Origin: an uncultured Oscillospiraceae bacterium
GTDB lineage: Bacteria > Bacillota > Clostridia > Oscillospirales > Oscillospiraceae
Direction of reading: 5' to 3'
DNA: 30,967 bases
Assembly: GCA_934593275.1 (NCBI GenBank)
Contig: CAKTQE010000021.1
Span: 1 to 30,967, forward strand
Shown here: positions 16,688-23,454 of the stretch, one piece after another
Numbering within the stretch: the stretch's first letter is position 1
How the letters are laid out: each line of letters begins with the position of its first letter
Notes under the pieces: generated by a model
What the model was told of the DNA's origin: nothing
The model's input: the letters and a program-made list of their open reading frames with translations, nothing else
Database searches by the model: none
Made by a program: the position numbers and the translations under genes

Positions 16688-17638
16688 TTAAAACGTTGCT
16701 ACATCCGGGTCTGCGGGTTCCGCTCCGGTCTCCATGCTGAGGGCCGTCAGCACCGGACCCACATCGCCCTTGTAAAGGGGGTGCTTCTCCGCGCTGATTT
16801 TGGCTGTGACCATGACCCAGGACCGGGACTCCAAAGAACCGAAACCGCTGTACCGGCAGGGAATGCCGCAGAACTGAATATCCTCGACACAACAGGTCAT
16901 CACGAACCGGCCCGGGGCAAACATTCCGTTCTTGTCCCGGCGCAGCATGGCCACCTGGGCCTTAAAGTGAACGGTTTTGCCATCGTACTTTTCCGGTTCC
17001 TCAGATACATCCCGGTACCACAGAGCATAGTCCTCGTCCTTGACTTCTATGACAGGGGCATTGATGTCAAAGGGCAACGGGTCCTCAATTTCATCAAACT
17101 GGGTCGTTCCGTCTGTGTAGTCGTATAGAATATCAATGCGGCGGTTGGCAGCCCTTGCCAGCTTGTGGAAAGGCATCACATCCTGACCCGGAGTCATGCG
17201 GTTAAATACCACCATCTGCGCCCCTACCAGCTTATCCATCACCAGGTTGCGCATATTGGCGTTGTAGGTCATAATGGTGGTTGCATCCGCAAACATGACC
17301 TCCTGGGCAATGGCCCAGCTTTCAGGGAAGCGCATATACAGGTCACCAACCTGCTGCATACCATTGAGTTCCGCAACCACACGCTCTGCCTTGTATTTCT
17401 TCTGCAGGGCTTTCAGTTCCTCCATGGAAACCGTCTGCTGATCCAGCACTTCCAGATAGACATTTTTCTTGGGGTAGGTTGAAAGGTCGTATTCCTCTTC
17501 CCCCTCCTCAAAAATCAAAACAAGCGTCCGCTCTCCGGCATTGAACCGGGGGTCTTCCAGGGTCTCCTGAATAAACTTGGTCTTTCCGGAATCCAGGAAG
17601 CCTGTAAAAGCGTAAACGGGGATCTGCTGCATCACCAT
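16688..17638 (-). CDS. CobW-like P-loop protein fused to a DUF1980 (YcgQ-like) C-terminal domain
   Basis: A 316-residue two-domain protein. The N-terminal part (about 1-180) resembles the CobW/COG0523 GTPases, with Walker A GFLDSGKT (13-20). It lacks the metal-binding CxCC motif of that family, and the NKxD guanine motif is degraded to FNRMT (145-149). The C-terminal part (about 195-316) matches the end of DUF1980/TIGR03943 proteins such as YcgQ: KYDGKTVHFKAQV, RFVMTCCVEDIQ (Cys249-Cys250), Cys257 and Cys261, a SRSWVMVTAKI strand and a closing PDPDVATF. The gene lies three bases after a second CobW-type GTPase and is surely co-transcribed. A role in metal delivery or sensing is inferred from both domains and the neighbour; the exact function is unknown. 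Confidence 0.75.
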   Translation of the reverse strand: MVMQQIPVYAFTGFLDSGKTKFIQETLEDPRFNAGERTLVLIFEEGEEEYDLSTYPKKNVYLEVLDQQTVSMEELKALQKKYKAERVVAELNGMQQVGDLYMRFPESWAIAQEVMFADATTIMTYNANMRNLVMDKLVGAQMVVFNRMTPGQDVMPFHKLARAANRRIDILYDYTDGTTQFDEIEDPLPFDINAPVIEVKDEDYALWYRDVSEEPEKYDGKTVHFKAQVAMLRRDKNGMFAPGRFVMTCCVEDIQFCGIPCRYSGFGSLESRSWVMVTAKISAEKHPLYKGDVGPVLTALSMETGAEPADPDVATF

Positions 17639-17641
17639 GTC

Positions 17642-18829
17642 TTACACCCCAAACAGCTGGGCAATGCCCTGCTCGTCCAGCTTGGAGCCGATGACGCAAA
17701 GCTTGCCGGTAACATCGGCAGAACCGGTGCGGATATTGGTTTCCTCGGGTACATAGTCAAAGTGGATCCAGCTGCCATCCACGGCAGGGAGAATGCCCTT
17801 GGCCCGCAGGACCATGCCGTAGTCCCCGGAATCCAGAGCTTTCAAAGCGTTTTCAATGGTCTGCTTCTCAAACTTCCGGGCGGTCTCTACACCCCAGGAG
17901 GTGAATACCTCATCAGCATGATGGTGATGATGATGGTCGTGGCAGCCACAGGTGCAGTTTTCATCATGTTCGTGGTGATGCTCATGCTCCTCGTGGTGGT
18001 GGTCATTGCAGCAGCATTCCTCATCATGGTGGTGATGCTCCTCACCTTCCTCGTGGTGATGATGATGCCCGCATTCCTCGTCATGGTCGTGATGGTGGCA
18101 GCCGCACTCCTCCTCATCCTCATGGTGATGATGGTGGTGCTCATGCTCCTCGTCATCCTCGTCATGGTGATGATGGTGATGTTCTTCCTCATTCAGACGT
18201 TCCGTTTCCAGTCGGGCAAGCTCTGCTGCCAGAGAAGCCTTGCCCTCCATTGCGGAAATCAACTGCTCCCCGGTGAGCTGGCCCCAGGGGGTGGTGATGA
18301 TGGTGGCTACCTGGTTGCGCTCCCGCAGCAGTTCCACAGCGGCATCCAGCTTGGCCTGCGGTACCGCATCGGTACGGGAAAGAATGATGGTAGAAGCAGT
18401 CTCCACCTGATTATTATAGAACTCACCAAAATTCTTGGTATAAACTTTCACCTTGCCGGCGTCCACAACGGCCACGGTATAGCCCAGGGTCACGTCAGGG
18501 CCGGTGACCTTATTGACAGCACCGATCACATCGGAAAGCTTGCCAACGCCGGAGGGTTCAATGATGATCCGGTCCGGATGATACTCTGCGATCACCTTTT
18601 CCAGAGCCTTGCCGAAGTCGCCCACCAGGGAGCAGCAGATACAGCCGGAATTCATTTCCGTAATGTTGATGCCCGCATCCTGGAGGAAGCCGCCGTCAAT
18701 GCCGATCTCACCGAATTCATTTTCAATCAGCACCAGCTTCTGGCCCTGATACCCCTCCTGGATCATCTTCTTGATAAGAGTGGTTTTTCCGGCACCCAGA
18801 AAGCCGGAATAGATGTCTACTTTGGTCAT
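17642..18829 (-). CDS. CobW/COG0523 GTPase with large His/Cys-rich insertion
   Basis: A 395-residue putative metallochaperone GTPase. It has Walker A GFLGAGKTT (9-17), the metal-binding CxCC motif as SGCICCS (61-67), EPSG in the switch region and SRTD (151-154) at the guanine-recognition position. Between the GTPase domain and the C-terminal CobW domain lies an acidic, metal-ligand-rich stretch (about 217-304): I count 41 His and 9 Cys in 88 residues, interleaved with Asp and Glu. Relatives with His-rich linkers bind zinc, cobalt or nickel. The C-terminal domain (about 305-395) includes SWIHFDYVP. The ATG at 18829 follows AAGGA at a long spacing. It has its own promoter and leads an operon with the DUF1980 fusion, rarA and the DUF951 gene. 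No Zur or Fur box is evident, and the metal is not identifiable. Confidence 0.88.
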   Translation of the reverse strand: MTKVDIYSGFLGAGKTTLIKKMIQEGYQGQKLVLIENEFGEIGIDGGFLQDAGINITEMNSGCICCSLVGDFGKALEKVIAEYHPDRIIIEPSGVGKLSDVIGAVNKVTGPDVTLGYTVAVVDAGKVKVYTKNFGEFYNNQVETASTIILSRTDAVPQAKLDAAVELLRERNQVATIITTPWGQLTGEQLISAMEGKASLAAELARLETERLNEEEHHHHHHDEDDEEHEHHHHHHEDEEECGCHHHDHDEECGHHHHHEEGEEHHHHDEECCCNDHHHEEHEHHHEHDENCTCGCHDHHHHHHADEVFTSWGVETARKFEKQTIENALKALDSGDYGMVLRAKGILPAVDGSWIHFDYVPEETNIRTGSADVTGKLCVIGSKLDEQGIAQLFGV

Positions 18830-18905
18830 TTATAGTCATATCCTTTCTGAAATACAAACATTTTTCATAAAGTCCCGGGGGCTATCCCCCACGGCGTACT
18901 TTGTT

Positions 18906-18934
18906 AGTATACCACGTTTTGTCAAGCCTGTCCA
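18906..18934 (-). promoter_or_regulatory. Promoter of the CobW-type operon
   Basis: On the minus strand TGGACA (18929-18934) and TATACT (18906-18911) are 17 bases apart, and TGG directly before the -10 makes it an extended -10 promoter. The leader is about 70 bases and contains a short GGGGG/CCCCC hairpin (18877-18890). Confidence 0.68.
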
Positions 18935-18943
18935 CCGATTCCG

Positions 18944-18976
18944 AAAAAATCAGCACCCCGTTTTCTGAGGTGCTGA
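18944..18976 (-). terminator. Intrinsic terminator after the DprA-like gene
   Basis: TCAGCACC and GGTGCTGA (18950-18957 and 18969-18976) form an eight-base-pair stem that on the minus strand runs into six T residues (18944-18949). It stands ten bases after the stop of the DprA-like gene. Confidence 0.85.
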
Positions 18977-18985
18977 CAAGCACAA

Positions 18986-19879
18986 CTATATGTCATGGAG
19001 AAAACCGTCCAATGTTTTGGAAAGTGCCGACAAATCCGCCAGAGCCTCTTTCCCAATCAGTTCTGCCCCCTGCCGGTGCAGTGCCTCGGCTCCCTCGCTG
19101 CCGTCCCGGAACATATACACCGGCGTCCAACGGTTTTGCAGGTTCATATTGGTACCGCTCCAGGTTCCGCCCTTTCCGGCTCTGCACTGGGCCACCGCCA
19201 CCGCCGTACCCATGGCATGAATCACCCGGTTGCGCCGTAATGCCCGGAGCGTGGAAAAGGGGGCATCGTAGTCTTCTTCACTGAGGTAAAGTACATTGGG
19301 CCGTTCCAGGTAGCTATGCAGGGCATCCGGCACCACGCTGATCACCTGGCCCCCTGCCAAAAGACAGCTTTCCTGAGCCGTCTGGTCGGCACCTACCGCA
19401 TTACCGGAAACCAACACATAACCCTGTCGGGCAGCCTGGGTGCCGATTTCCTGAGCAAAGGCCCGATTCTCCGGATTCAGCGTCCGGCAACCCACCGCGG
19501 AAATCTTTTTGGGATTATCCAGCAGAGAAAGTTCCCCCTTGGCCCATAGACAGCCGGGGCTATCCTTTCCCAGCTTTCCCCGAATCTCCCGGGGATATCT
19601 GGGGTCCTGCCGGGTGATGGGTACACATTTTCTTGCCCGTCCCTTTTGCAGATAACGTTCCAGCAGTTCCCGGTCCTCCAAAAGGCTTATGATCTGGTCC
19701 GCAAAGTCCCGGGAGTAGCCCAGTGCCAGCAGGTCTTTCCGGTCAAGACGCCGGTCCTCTTCAAAGGGTCCGTGATCTAAAACCCGCTGGGACAGCACCC
19801 GCATCTGGGCAACGGTCAGGGGTTTCCGCTGAGGGTCCCCCAGATGGCTGGACAGCAGCAGAAAGCCAAAGTGTTCCAT
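18986..19879 (-). CDS. DprA/Smf-like DNA-processing protein
   Basis: The 297-residue protein has the Rossmann-like fold of DprA, which in competent bacteria loads RecA onto incoming single-stranded DNA. The recognisable parts are AVGCRTLNPENR (128-139), SGNAVGAD (158-165) where DprA has SGxAxGID, VVPDAL near 182, and RRNRVIHAM (215-223). The later GS/TA segment is altered to GKGGTWSGT. An N-terminal helical domain (about 1-90) is present; the C-terminal winged helix of many DprA proteins is absent. It therefore seems a divergent family member and I withhold the symbol dprA. Its ATG overlaps the stop of the DEAD-box helicase gene by four bases, with GGAG about ten bases upstream, so the two are translationally coupled. 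Confidence 0.8.
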   Translation of the reverse strand: MEHFGFLLLSSHLGDPQRKPLTVAQMRVLSQRVLDHGPFEEDRRLDRKDLLALGYSRDFADQIISLLEDRELLERYLQKGRARKCVPITRQDPRYPREIRGKLGKDSPGCLWAKGELSLLDNPKKISAVGCRTLNPENRAFAQEIGTQAARQGYVLVSGNAVGADQTAQESCLLAGGQVISVVPDALHSYLERPNVLYLSEEDYDAPFSTLRALRRNRVIHAMGTAVAVAQCRAGKGGTWSGTNMNLQNRWTPVYMFRDGSEGAEALHRQGAELIGKEALADLSALSKTLDGFLHDI

Positions 19880-21069
19880 CAGCGGAATCTCCGCTTGGGC
19901 GCGGGGGGTGCCTTTACTTCCTCCTGGGTCAAAACGCCCTCGGGAGAAAGAACCATGGGCCGGATGGTATAATTGGAGAATTTGGCAATTTCATCCAGCT
20001 TGGCTTTTTCCGGAAAATTGCTGACGATGCTCCAGGCCACACCCTTCCGTTTGGCCCGGCCTGTCCGGCCAATGCGATGGACGTAATACTCGTTTTCCTC
20101 CGGAATGTCATAGTTGATCACGCAGTCTACATCGTCAACGTCAATGCCCCGGGATGCCACGTCCGTGGCTACCAGCACAGGGAGCTTGCCGCTGCGGTAT
20201 CGCTGCATGGTCTTTTCCCGCTGCTGCTGGCGAATATCTCCATGGAGACACTCACAGTCCAGCCCCGCCCGGAGAAAATCATCACACAGCCGCTGGCACA
20301 TATGCTTGGTGTTGCAGAAAATCATCACCCGCTCATAACCCCGGCTGCGAATCAGCCGCAGGGTGGTTTCCGCTTTTTCAAGAGGCGTACAGGTCAAACT
20401 GTATTGGTCAATGTCCGGACGGTCCTCCTGCTTGGGTTCCACGGTGATCTCCACCTCGTCCCGCTGGTACATCCAGGAAACGGTCATAACTTCCTGGGAG
20501 ATGGTGGCGGAGAACAGGCCCAGGTTTTTGCGGTTCTTCACCTTTTCGATGATCCGGGTCACGTCCTTGAAAAAGCCCATATCCAGCATCCGGTCCGCTT
20601 CGTCCAGCACCACGGTCTGGATTTTGTCCAAACGAATGGTCTTCCGGTTGTAATGGTCCATGAGCCGCCCGGGGGTGGCCACCACGATCTGGGGTTTCTT
20701 TTCCAGTGCCTTGATCTGGCTGCCGATACCGGCCCCGCCGTAAAGCACCGCCACCCGGACATTCTGATAATAGGTCAGCAGGCCCCGGAGTTCCTCACCG
20801 ATCTGAATGGCCAGTTCCCGGGTCGGTGCCAGAATCAGGCCCTGTACCTCCGGGCTATCAGGGTCCACATGCTCGATCATGGGAATGCCGAAGGCAAAGG
20901 TTTTACCGGTGCCGGTGGGGGCCTTGGCGATCACATCTTTCCACTGCAAAAAGCAGGGAATGGCCTCGGCCTGGATGGTGGTGGGATAGCCGTAGCCCTT
21001 TTTTTCCAGAGCTTTCAGCATGGCCTGAGACAGGCCCAGACTTTCAAATGTAATGTTGCTTTCTTCCAT
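19879..21069 (-). CDS. DEAD-box ATP-dependent RNA helicase
   Basis: A 396-residue RNA helicase with all core motifs: the Q-motif region (FESLGLSQ, then YPTTIQAEAIP), motif I APTGTGKT (50-57), PTREL (82-86), TPGR, DEAD (156-159), SAT (187-189), ARTDVASRG-type motif V as VATDVASRGID, and HRIGRTGR. Only a short basic tail (PPAPKRRFR) follows the helicase core, so there is no DbpA-type RNA-binding domain. Such enzymes remodel structured RNA in ribosome assembly or mRNA decay, but the specific subfamily is not clear. The ribosome site is weak (AAGGAA, distant). It is followed by the overlapping DprA-like gene and diverges from tex. Confidence 0.93.
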   Translation of the reverse strand: MEESNITFESLGLSQAMLKALEKKGYGYPTTIQAEAIPCFLQWKDVIAKAPTGTGKTFAFGIPMIEHVDPDSPEVQGLILAPTRELAIQIGEELRGLLTYYQNVRVAVLYGGAGIGSQIKALEKKPQIVVATPGRLMDHYNRKTIRLDKIQTVVLDEADRMLDMGFFKDVTRIIEKVKNRKNLGLFSATISQEVMTVSWMYQRDEVEITVEPKQEDRPDIDQYSLTCTPLEKAETTLRLIRSRGYERVMIFCNTKHMCQRLCDDFLRAGLDCECLHGDIRQQQREKTMQRYRSGKLPVLVATDVASRGIDVDDVDCVINYDIPEENEYYVHRIGRTGRAKRKGVAWSIVSNFPEKAKLDEIAKFSNYTIRPMVLSPEGVLTQEEVKAPPAPKRRFR

Positions 21070-21107
21070 AAGTTTCCATTTCCTTTGTTGTTCTGTCGAT
21101 TTGTGCT

Positions 21108-21136
21108 ATTTTAGCATTCTTTCCCGAATTTTGCAA
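21108..21136 (-). promoter_or_regulatory. Promoter of the helicase / DprA-like operon
   Basis: On the minus strand TTGCAA (21131-21136) and TAAAAT (21108-21113) are 17 bases apart. It is back to back with the tex promoter, the two -35 boxes lying about 32 bases apart. Confidence 0.65.
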
Positions 21137-21168
21137 CCGGCTTCTCCCAAATGAACAGGAATTCTTCA

Positions 21169-21196
21169 TTGCAATTTTGGGAAAATATGATAGAAT
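21169..21196 (+). promoter_or_regulatory. Promoter of tex
   Basis: TTGCAA (21169-21174) and TAGAAT (21191-21196) are 16 bases apart, placing the start near 21203 and leaving about 23 bases to the tex ATG. This short leader also argues against the upstream ATG at 21151, which lies before the promoter. Confidence 0.6.
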
Positions 21197-21225
21197 GGGG
21201 AAACCATGTGGAAAGGAGCAGCAAA

Positions 21226-23358
21226 ATGCCAAGTATTGAAGAAATTCTTTCTCAGGAACTGCAACAAAAACAGGAATATATTGAAAATGTAGTTAGACTA
21301 CTGGACGAGGGAAATACCATTCCCTTTATCGCCCGGTATCGAAAGGAACTCCACGGTGCCATGGATGACACCACCCTGCGGAATCTGGAAACCAGACTTA
21401 CCTATCTCCGGAATTTGCAGCAGCGTCGGGACGAAGTAAAGAAATCCATTGAAAATCAGGGAAAACTCACCCCAGAATTGTCCGCTGCCATTGATGGAGC
21501 CGCCTCTATGACGGAAGTGGAGGACCTGTATCGGCCCTATAAGCAAAAACGCCGCACCCGTGGCTCCATTGCCCGGGAAAAGGGGCTGGAGCCTCTGGCC
21601 CAGGCTATTTTTTCCCAGGACGGCCAGGATATTCAGGCACTTTCCCAGCAGTTTATCGATGCGGAGAAAGGCATCACCACCGCCCAGGAGGCCATTGACG
21701 GTGCCTGTGATATTATAGCGGAGAATCTTTCTGATGATGCGGACCTTCGCAAAAGCCTGCGGGAACTGTGTATGCGCCGGGGAATCCTCACGAGCCAGGC
21801 AGAGGATATGGAATCCGATACGGTCTACAAGCTTTATTATGACTTTAACGCCCCCATTTCCAGACTACAGGACCATCAAATCCTTGCCATCAACCGGGGC
21901 GAAAAAGAGGACGTGTTGAAAGTCTCCGTGACCCTGCCCGGCAACGAGGGGGCAGCCCTTGTATGCCGCAAGGCTTTGAAGCCCACCATGCTGGTTTCTC
22001 AGCTAGTAAAAGCGGCGGCAGAGGATGCTTATGACCGGCTGATTTTCCCCTCCATCCAAAGAGAGATCCGCAATGCCCTGACCGAGCGGGCAAGCCTTGG
22101 TGCTATTCATAACTTCGCCCTGAACCTGAAACCGCTGCTGATGCAGCCCCCAGTCAAAGGTTTTGTGACCATGGGCCTGGACCCCGGATACCGCAACGGC
22201 TGCAAAGTCGCCGTTGTAGACCCCACCGGAAAAGTGCTGGACACCAGCGTGGTATATCCCACCTTCTCCGAGCGGAAAAAGCAGGAAGCCATCGCCGTTT
22301 TGTCCGGACTCATGCGCAAGCACCAGGTACGGCACATTGCCATCGGCAACGGCACCGCTTCCCGGGAAACCGAGGCCATGACCGTGGAATTGCTCCGCTC
22401 TTTCCCGGAGGCCAGCTATATGATCGTCAATGAGGCGGGGGCTTCCGTTTACTCTGCCTCTCCCCTGGCCGCCGAGGAATTCCCGGAGTACGATGTCAAT
22501 CTGCGCTCCGCGGTTTCCATTGCCCGGAGATTGCAGGACCCTCTGGCCGAGCTGGTAAAAATTGACCCCAAGGCCATTGGTGTGGGCCAGTATCAGCACG
22601 ACTGCCCCCAGAAAGAGCTGGACCAGGCCCTGGATGCCGTGGTAGAGGACTGCGTAAACGCCGTTGGTGTGGACGCCAATACCGCCTCCCGGAGCCTGTT
22701 GCAGCAGGTTTCCGGCCTGACCACCGCCACAGCCAGGAATATTGTAGCCTATCGGGAAGAAAACGGACCCTTTACCAGCAGAAGCCAGCTGAAAAAGGTA
22801 CCCAAATTGGGACCAAAGGCCTTTGAGCAATGCGCCGGTTTCCTGCGGATTCCCGAGAGCAAGGAACTTCTAGACAACACCGGTGTTCACCCGGAGTCCT
22901 ATCCCGCCGCCAAGGCTTTGCTAAAGCTGATTCCCTGCCAGGACCACCGGGAACTGCCCGGTCTTTTGGAAGCCTATGGCGTGGAAAAAGCAGCGCAAAG
23001 CTGCGGTGTGGGAGAACCCACGCTGCGGGACATTGCCAAGGAATTGGCCAAGCCCGGACGGGACCCCAGAGACGAACTGCCCCAGCCCATTCTCCGGAAA
23101 GACGTACTGGACATGAAGGATCTGAAACCCGGAATGGTTCTCACCGGCACTGTGCGCAATGTCATTGACTTTGGTGTCTTTGTGGACATCGGCGTACACC
23201 AGGACGGGCTTGTGCATATTTCCGAGGTCAGCAACCGCCGGGTAAAGCACCCCAGCGAACTGGTTTCCGTGGGAGATGTGGTAGAGGTGGTGGTCCTCAG
23301 CGTGGACCAGCAGCGTCACCGGATCTCCCTGAGCATGAAGCAGGCTAAAAAGCAGTAA
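21226..23358 (+). CDS. tex: Tex family transcription accessory / RNA-binding protein
   Basis: Tex (YhgF) is a conserved cytoplasmic protein that binds nucleic acid and affects transcription and RNA turnover. The 710-residue chain has the expected order: an N-terminal helical domain with FIARYRKE and VEDLYRPYKQKRRTR, a YqgF/RNase H-like domain starting at GFVTMGLDPGYRNG, helix-hairpin-helix motifs (SGLTTATARNIVAYRE and LKKVPKLGPKAFEQCAGF) and a C-terminal S1 domain (about 630-703) with GTVRNVIDFGVFVDI. I use the ATG at 21226, which has GAAAGGAG seven bases before it and gives the family N-terminus MPSIEEIL; the earlier ATG at 21151 adds 25 unrelated residues. Confidence 0.95.
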   Translation: MPSIEEILSQELQQKQEYIENVVRLLDEGNTIPFIARYRKELHGAMDDTTLRNLETRLTYLRNLQQRRDEVKKSIENQGKLTPELSAAIDGAASMTEVEDLYRPYKQKRRTRGSIAREKGLEPLAQAIFSQDGQDIQALSQQFIDAEKGITTAQEAIDGACDIIAENLSDDADLRKSLRELCMRRGILTSQAEDMESDTVYKLYYDFNAPISRLQDHQILAINRGEKEDVLKVSVTLPGNEGAALVCRKALKPTMLVSQLVKAAAEDAYDRLIFPSIQREIRNALTERASLGAIHNFALNLKPLLMQPPVKGFVTMGLDPGYRNGCKVAVVDPTGKVLDTSVVYPTFSERKKQEAIAVLSGLMRKHQVRHIAIGNGTASRETEAMTVELLRSFPEASYMIVNEAGASVYSASPLAAEEFPEYDVNLRSAVSIARRLQDPLAELVKIDPKAIGVGQYQHDCPQKELDQALDAVVEDCVNAVGVDANTASRSLLQQVSGLTTATARNIVAYREENGPFTSRSQLKKVPKLGPKAFEQCAGFLRIPESKELLDNTGVHPESYPAAKALLKLIPCQDHRELPGLLEAYGVEKAAQSCGVGEPTLRDIAKELAKPGRDPRDELPQPILRKDVLDMKDLKPGMVLTGTVRNVIDFGVFVDIGVHQDGLVHISEVSNRRVKHPSELVSVGDVVEVVVLSVDQQRHRISLSMKQAKKQ

Positions 23359-23391
23359 AGTTGCCCTTTTATTCCAAAAAAGCCACCGTAC

Positions 23392-23420
23392 TTGACAGGA
23401 ATCTCAGAATATTGTATAAT
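23392..23420 (+). promoter_or_regulatory. Perfect-consensus promoter before the LRR gene
   Basis: TTGACA (23392-23397) and TATAAT (23415-23420) match the sigma-A consensus at all twelve positions with the ideal 17-base spacing. The leader to the next ATG is about 28 bases. No intrinsic terminator separates it from tex, so some readthrough may also occur. Confidence 0.88.
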
Positions 23421-23454
23421 TGTCGGTAAGATTCCCTAGATTGGAGCTTTTATT

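Noticed and set aside
17915..18182. The short CAT/CAC/GAT repeats considered as a CRISPR or satellite array
   Set aside because: Repeats are irregular, lack unique spacers, and encode the in-frame His-rich segment.
17762..18835. A plus-strand frame with long Met/Val hydrophobic runs that could pass for a membrane protein
   Set aside because: The MVVM-type runs are the complement of the His/Glu-rich insertion of the CobW GTPase; there is no ribosome site or promoter.
18860..18934. A Zur or Fur box before the CobW-type operon
   Set aside because: I searched by eye for the usual A/T-rich dyads (such as TGATAAT-N-ATTATCA) and found none; only a short G5/C5 hairpin is present.
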